From Acidimicrobiaceae bacterium UBA2093 (lineage in GTDB: Bacteria > Actinomycetota > Acidimicrobiia > Acidimicrobiales > Ilumatobacteraceae), in the NCBI GenBank assembly GCA_002331255.1, contig DCZD01000004.1, positions 1 to 16,462 on the forward strand: a stretch of DNA of 16,462 nt. The letters are read 5' to 3'. Position 1 is the first letter of the stretch; each line of letters begins with the position of its first letter. The position numbers and the translations under genes are program-made. Positions 13,589 to 16,462 of the stretch are shown in pieces. The notes beneath the pieces were generated by a model. The model was not told the DNA's origin. It worked only from the letters and a program-made list of their open reading frames with translations, and did no database searches.

Positions 13589-14572
13589 TCAGACCGCTGC
13601 CGACGTCTTGCGTAATTCTGCGGCGGCGTCTTCGGGGGGCACCACGTTGATCATGACGCCGGTGCCACGTTCAAAACCAGCAGTGGTGCTGAGTTTTGGC
13701 CACAGGTGCACATGCCAGTGGAACTGACCAGAGTGATGTGACGGAGCAGTGTGGAATGCGACGTTGAATGCGATGTCACCGAGTGTGCGCACCAACTGAT
13801 CGAGTGCATCGCGGATTGCTCGACCGACACCGGCGAGCGTGGTGTTCGACGAGTCGGTGATATGTGCGTCGTGTGACCGAGGCATGATGAGCAGTTCATA
13901 CGGTCCGGCGCTCCAGAATGGGCAAACGACGACTGCATCGTCGGTTTCGACGATGACGCGCTCACGTTCAGCACATTCAGCTTCGATGGTGGTGCAGATG
14001 ATGCAGCCGCCTTTGAAGCGTTCGAAGGCCCGTTCTTCTTCGAGGATTTCGCCCGGAACAAAGGGGAGGCCGAGCAACTGACCGTGCGGATGCGAGAGTG
14101 ACGCTCCGGCTTCACGACCATGATTGATGAAGGCCTGTGTGTAGCGAACGTTTGGCAATTTGCCATGTGCGATGAAACGATCTCGCAGTGTCATCATCAT
14201 GTCAGCGATGATTTCGTCATCAAATTCGTTGACTCGACCGTCGTGTGAACGACCGAGGACGAATACTTCGTGAGTGCCGCTGGCTTCTGCCATGACGTGA
14301 ACTGGCCCAAGATTGCGAACCGCGAGTGATTCATCGCCTTCGAAGGCAGGGAACTTGTTTGCAACCACGCGCAACGACCACTCGCCGTTGCCGTTTCGTT
14401 GTTCGAGAAGCGTCTCGCGCTCGGACTCCTGTCCGGGGCAGAACGGACACGGACGGCTTGGGTCGGCTTCGACCTGTGTGCTGCGTGGCGCGAAGTCAGA
14501 AGGGCGCTTTGCCCGGTTCGACACCACCGTGACCCATCGGCCGGTGAGGATGTTCAAGCGAAGTTGACTCAC
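13589..14572 (-). CDS. galT: Galactose-1-phosphate uridylyltransferase family protein
   Basis: GalT swaps UMP between UDP-glucose and galactose 1-phosphate in the Leloir pathway through a covalent histidine-UMP intermediate. The 327-residue protein consists of two HIT-like halves. In the first, Cys42 and Cys45 (CPFC), His110 and His161 match the zinc ligands of E. coli GalT, and HPHGQ at residues 161-165 holds the nucleophile, His163. The second half has another Cys pair (Cys190, Cys193 in CIIC) and ends in HWHVHLWP. No galK or galE gene is in the window, so a related activity such as ADP-glucose phosphorylase or another nucleotidyl transfer is possible. The GTG start at 14572 follows GGGGAG very closely and TATCCT by nine bases. 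The SRPBCC gene follows after eight bases. Confidence 0.9.
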   Translation of the reverse strand: MSQLRLNILTGRWVTVVSNRAKRPSDFAPRSTQVEADPSRPCPFCPGQESERETLLEQRNGNGEWSLRVVANKFPAFEGDESLAVRNLGPVHVMAEASGTHEVFVLGRSHDGRVNEFDDEIIADMMMTLRDRFIAHGKLPNVRYTQAFINHGREAGASLSHPHGQLLGLPFVPGEILEEERAFERFKGGCIICTTIEAECAERERVIVETDDAVVVCPFWSAGPYELLIMPRSHDAHITDSSNTTLAGVGRAIRDALDQLVRTLGDIAFNVAFHTAPSHHSGQFHWHVHLWPKLSTTAGFERGTGVMINVVPPEDAAAELRKTSAAV

Positions 14573-14581
14573 TGCTCCCCA

Positions 14582-14587
14582 AGGATA
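14582..14587 (-). promoter_or_regulatory. -10-like element upstream of galT
   Basis: The minus strand reads TATCCT, nine bases before the GTG of galT, within the 29-base gap after the methyltransferase stop. A GGGGAG run between it and the start may act as a very short-spaced Shine-Dalgarno, so both a separate promoter and read-through translation are possible. Confidence 0.35.
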
Positions 14588-14601
14588 CGGCCGTTGCCAC
14601 G

Positions 14602-15366
14602 CTAAGTGGCGACACGGAACCGACTTATGTGTCTCGAAATGTGTGGCGCCCAGGGAGTTCCATTGCCATCTGCGACGCGCTCAACACATGTCAGACCATT
14701 GCGCAGTGCGATCACGTCGAACTGTTCAGCGGTCCAATACCTGATGGACCACGGGTATCGCCGAACATCGGTCGGGGAAGCGAAGTGCACGAATTCGCCT
14801 GACACAGTCTGGGAGCGTTCATCGTGAGCGCTCGAGCTAAGAACTGTGTGCCGCCCACGCGTCACGGCTAGGGGCCCCGAATTCGTGGTGTTGCTATCGG
14901 CCTCCTCGTGCCCAAACGGGATGGCAGCATCGACGAAGAATTCGCCGCCGTCAGCGAGTACGCGTGCAACTTCTTGCAAGCACATGGCGAGGGCAGCATC
15001 GTCTGGAAGATTGAAGATGGTGTTGTAGCCACAAAACACCACATCAAATGGTCCATCCGGAAGGACGACCGCCATGTCGCCGTGCACTGCAGTGATTGAG
15101 ATCGAAGGTTCACGGTGTGTGAGTCGCTCGAGCATCGAGATAGACGAGTCGATTCCGACGTAGTCGTCGCGGCCGTGGCCTCTGGCAGTGACAAAAGATT
15201 CAGCCAGCCGACCGGTGCCGACGCCCAGCTCCAACACCCGCAGACTCTCATCGCCACGGCGACACGCCGCGATGTAGTCGATGAAGTCGGCGTCATCGAG
15301 GTCGGCGTACCACTCGTCATACACGGGCGCGAATACTTCTCCGTATCGTGCAGCATCTGTGCCCAT
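14602..15366 (-). CDS. Class I SAM-dependent methyltransferase, substrate unknown
   Basis: This 254-residue protein shows the Rossmann-like methyltransferase fold. It opens with YGEVFAPVYDEWYADLDDADF, common in this group. Motif I, VLELGVGTGR, at residues 44-53 binds S-adenosylmethionine, and GIDSS at 71-75 follows with the acidic residue that contacts the ribose. Motif II-like FDVVFCGYNTIFNL and the VLADGGEFFVD motif III complete the pattern. The C-terminal third (YWTAEQFDVIALRNGLTCVERV) resembles small-molecule methyltransferases, but the acceptor cannot be named. An in-frame TGA lies four codons before the ATG at 15366, so this is the first possible ATG. Unlike most first genes here, no TANNNT sits at the leaderless distance. 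It is divergent from the cysteine desulfurase gene, 54 bases away. Confidence 0.88.
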   Translation of the reverse strand: MGTDAARYGEVFAPVYDEWYADLDDADFIDYIAACRRGDESLRVLELGVGTGRLAESFVTARGHGRDDYVGIDSSISMLERLTHREPSISITAVHGDMAVVLPDGPFDVVFCGYNTIFNLPDDAALAMCLQEVARVLADGGEFFVDAAIPFGHEEADSNTTNSGPLAVTRGRHTVLSSSAHDERSQTVSGEFVHFASPTDVRRYPWSIRYWTAEQFDVIALRNGLTCVERVADGNGTPWAPHISRHISRFRVAT

Positions 15367-15407
15367 GCGGACAGTTCAGCACGAGACCCACCTGTGAAAG
15401 GCATCGG

Positions 15408-15413
15408 TAGCCT
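15408..15413 (+). promoter_or_regulatory. -10 element for leaderless cysteine desulfurase gene
   Basis: TAGCCT is followed by seven bases and the GTG at 15421. It is the same hexamer, at nearly the same distance, as that before the S9 peptidase start at 4236. It lies in the 54-base region divergent to the methyltransferase gene, the longest intergenic stretch in the window. No clear -35 or Shine-Dalgarno is seen. Confidence 0.5.
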
Positions 15414-15420
15414 TGGCCAT

Positions 15421-16462
15421 GTGAGCCACGAGAGCGCAGTTGGAAAGGTCGGGGGATACGTGTATCTCGACCACGCAGCCACCTCACCGCTCCGCCCAGA
15501 AGCCCGCGCCGCAATGGACCCATTCCACGACGTCGTGTTCGCAAACCCGTCGGGGTCGCATCGCTTCTCTCGTGTGGCACGTCGAGCCATAGATGAGGCT
15601 CGTGATGTCGTAGCCGAAGTGATCGGTTGTCGACCAGGAGAAGTTGTTTTCACCAGCGGTGGCACCGAGGGAGCGAACTCAGCGATTTTTGGTGCAGTTC
15701 GCCGCCACGGGGGCACCGCCGTGTGTTCAGCGGCCGAACATCATGCTGTGTTGCATTGCGTTGAGCACGTCGGTGGTCGGGTGCTTCCAGTGTCGCCAAC
15801 TGGCGCACTTGATGCGACGCTGGTGCGCGAGACACTGCGCGATGATGATGGCACGAGCGTTGTGTCCGTCATGGCGGTCAACAATGAAGTCGGAGTCATC
15901 AGTGACATGGTGGAGATTTCCCGTGCTGTGCGGCGTCGAGCGCCGAAAGCGATCCTGCACACAGATGCGGTGCAGGCAGCATGTTGGTTGGATCTACGAG
16001 ACATCTGGCCACACGTCGATGTGATGACGTTGTCTGCACACAAGTTCGGCGGACCCAAGGGCATCGGAGTGATGGCGCTTCGAGACGGAATCAATCTTGA
16101 ACCACTGATTCATGGGGGTGGCCAGGAACGCGACCGTCGCAGTGGTACGCACAACGTGGCAGGCATCGTTGGCGCCACCGCGGCACTTGCAGTGACGCAC
16201 GCATCCCGCACTGAAGAGATTGCCCGCATCAAGAAGTTGCGCGATGCTCTCATTCAAGAACTCTTGTCGTCTGTGGAGAGTTGCTCCCTCACTGTTGAAG
16301 ATGGTCAAGCCGTGCCTGGAATCGTGCACGTGTGTATCGCGGGCATCGAGAACGAAGCACTGTTGTATCTGCTCGATGAACAAGGTCTCTGCGCATCTGC
16401 GGCTTCCGCCTGTGCGAGTGGCGCGATGGAGCCATCCCACGTTCTTGCGGCAATGGGAGTTC
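15421..16462 (+). CDS. iscS: Cysteine desulfurase, IscS/NifS type (3' end outside window)
   Basis: This PLP enzyme takes sulfur from cysteine as an enzyme persulfide for iron-sulfur clusters and thiolated tRNA. The frame runs 347 codons to the window edge without a stop. It starts with YVYLDHAATSPLRPEA, then TSGGTEGAN, AEHHAVL (His107 probably stacks on PLP), VMAVNNEVGV, HTDAVQA (Asp182, Gln185), SAHKFGGPKG with the PLP lysine Lys208, HGGGQERDRRSGT, and CASAASACASG with catalytic Cys331 on the mobile loop, followed by EPSHVLAAMGV. This closely resembles mycobacterial IscS. GTG at 15421 fits the family N-terminus and has a TAGCCT -10 seven bases upstream. In many Actinobacteria mnmA follows this gene, but that region is outside the window. 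Confidence 0.94.
   Translation, partial: MSHESAVGKVGGYVYLDHAATSPLRPEARAAMDPFHDVVFANPSGSHRFSRVARRAIDEARDVVAEVIGCRPGEVVFTSGGTEGANSAIFGAVRRHGGTAVCSAAEHHAVLHCVEHVGGRVLPVSPTGALDATLVRETLRDDDGTSVVSVMAVNNEVGVISDMVEISRAVRRRAPKAILHTDAVQAACWLDLRDIWPHVDVMTLSAHKFGGPKGIGVMALRDGINLEPLIHGGGQERDRRSGTHNVAGIVGATAALAVTHASRTEEIARIKKLRDALIQELLSSVESCSLTVEDGQAVPGIVHVCIAGIENEALLYLLDEQGLCASAASACASGAMEPSHVLAAMGV

Noticed and set aside
14868..15716. Minus-strand frame of 282 codons across the methyltransferase and iscS region
   Set aside because: It runs through two well-supported genes in another frame and is rich in Ser, Thr and Arg with no domain. It is a shadow.
1..16462. Defence system, prophage, insertion sequence, CRISPR array, or tRNA/rRNA genes
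   Set aside because: I looked for transposase, integrase, phage or nuclease motifs, direct repeats with spacers, long terminal inverted repeats and tRNA-like cloverleaf ends and saw none. Nearly every base is in a recognisable metabolic or housekeeping gene.

Overview
The window looks like a housekeeping stretch of a streamlined actinobacterial chromosome, most likely class Acidimicrobiia. The class is inferred from gene content and motifs, not from a search. Three things support this. The ATP synthase block has the order atpA-G-D-C. MurA has Asp in place of the usual catalytic Cys, as in mycobacteria. Starts are actinobacterial in style, with nine of nineteen complete genes beginning with GTG and many -10-like TANNNT hexamers 6-9 nt before the start codon. 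The DNA is moderately GC-rich by eye. With the starts chosen here only about 244 of 16,462 bases (about 1.5%) lie between genes. The longest gap is 54 bases, so no gene-free stretch exceeds 300 bases. I see no tRNA, rRNA, CRISPR array, insertion sequence or prophage gene.

Layout. (1) 1-3191, plus strand: the 3' end of atpA, then atpG, atpD and atpC, tightly spaced, with a clear Shine-Dalgarno before each complete gene. (2) 3211-4200, minus: glpX (class II fructose-1,6-bisphosphatase). (3) 4236-7409, plus: an S9-family peptidase, a protein with a C-terminal J domain, and a KANL3/Tex30-like alpha/beta hydrolase. (4) 7364-8626, minus: an MFS transporter whose 3' end overlaps the hydrolase gene by 46 bases. 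(5) 8650-9930, plus: murA. (6) 9914-10102, minus: a 62-residue single-pass membrane protein overlapping the murA 3' end by 17 bases. (7) 10149-13140, plus: a NifU C-terminal-domain Fe-S protein, meaB, a crotonase-fold enoyl-CoA hydratase, azlC and azlD, all abutting or overlapping. (8) 13137-15366, minus: methyltransferase, then galT, then an SRPBCC-domain protein. (9) 15421 to the window end, plus: an IscS-type cysteine desulfurase, cut by the window edge after both catalytic motifs.

Functionally the genes cover energy (F1-ATPase), gluconeogenesis (GlpX), peptidoglycan precursor synthesis (MurA), Fe-S and sulfur metabolism (NifU-like, IscS), acyl-CoA metabolism (MeaB, enoyl-CoA hydratase), amino-acid export (AzlCD) and sugar-nucleotide metabolism (GalT). 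I found no defence, secretion or mobile system. The most interesting signals are: a repeated leaderless-promoter architecture at first genes of transcription units contrasted with Shine-Dalgarno sites at internal genes; predicted fosfomycin-insensitive MurA; C-terminal tails on the ATP synthase alpha and gamma subunits; an uncharacterised J-domain protein; and convergent genes that overlap at their 3' ends.
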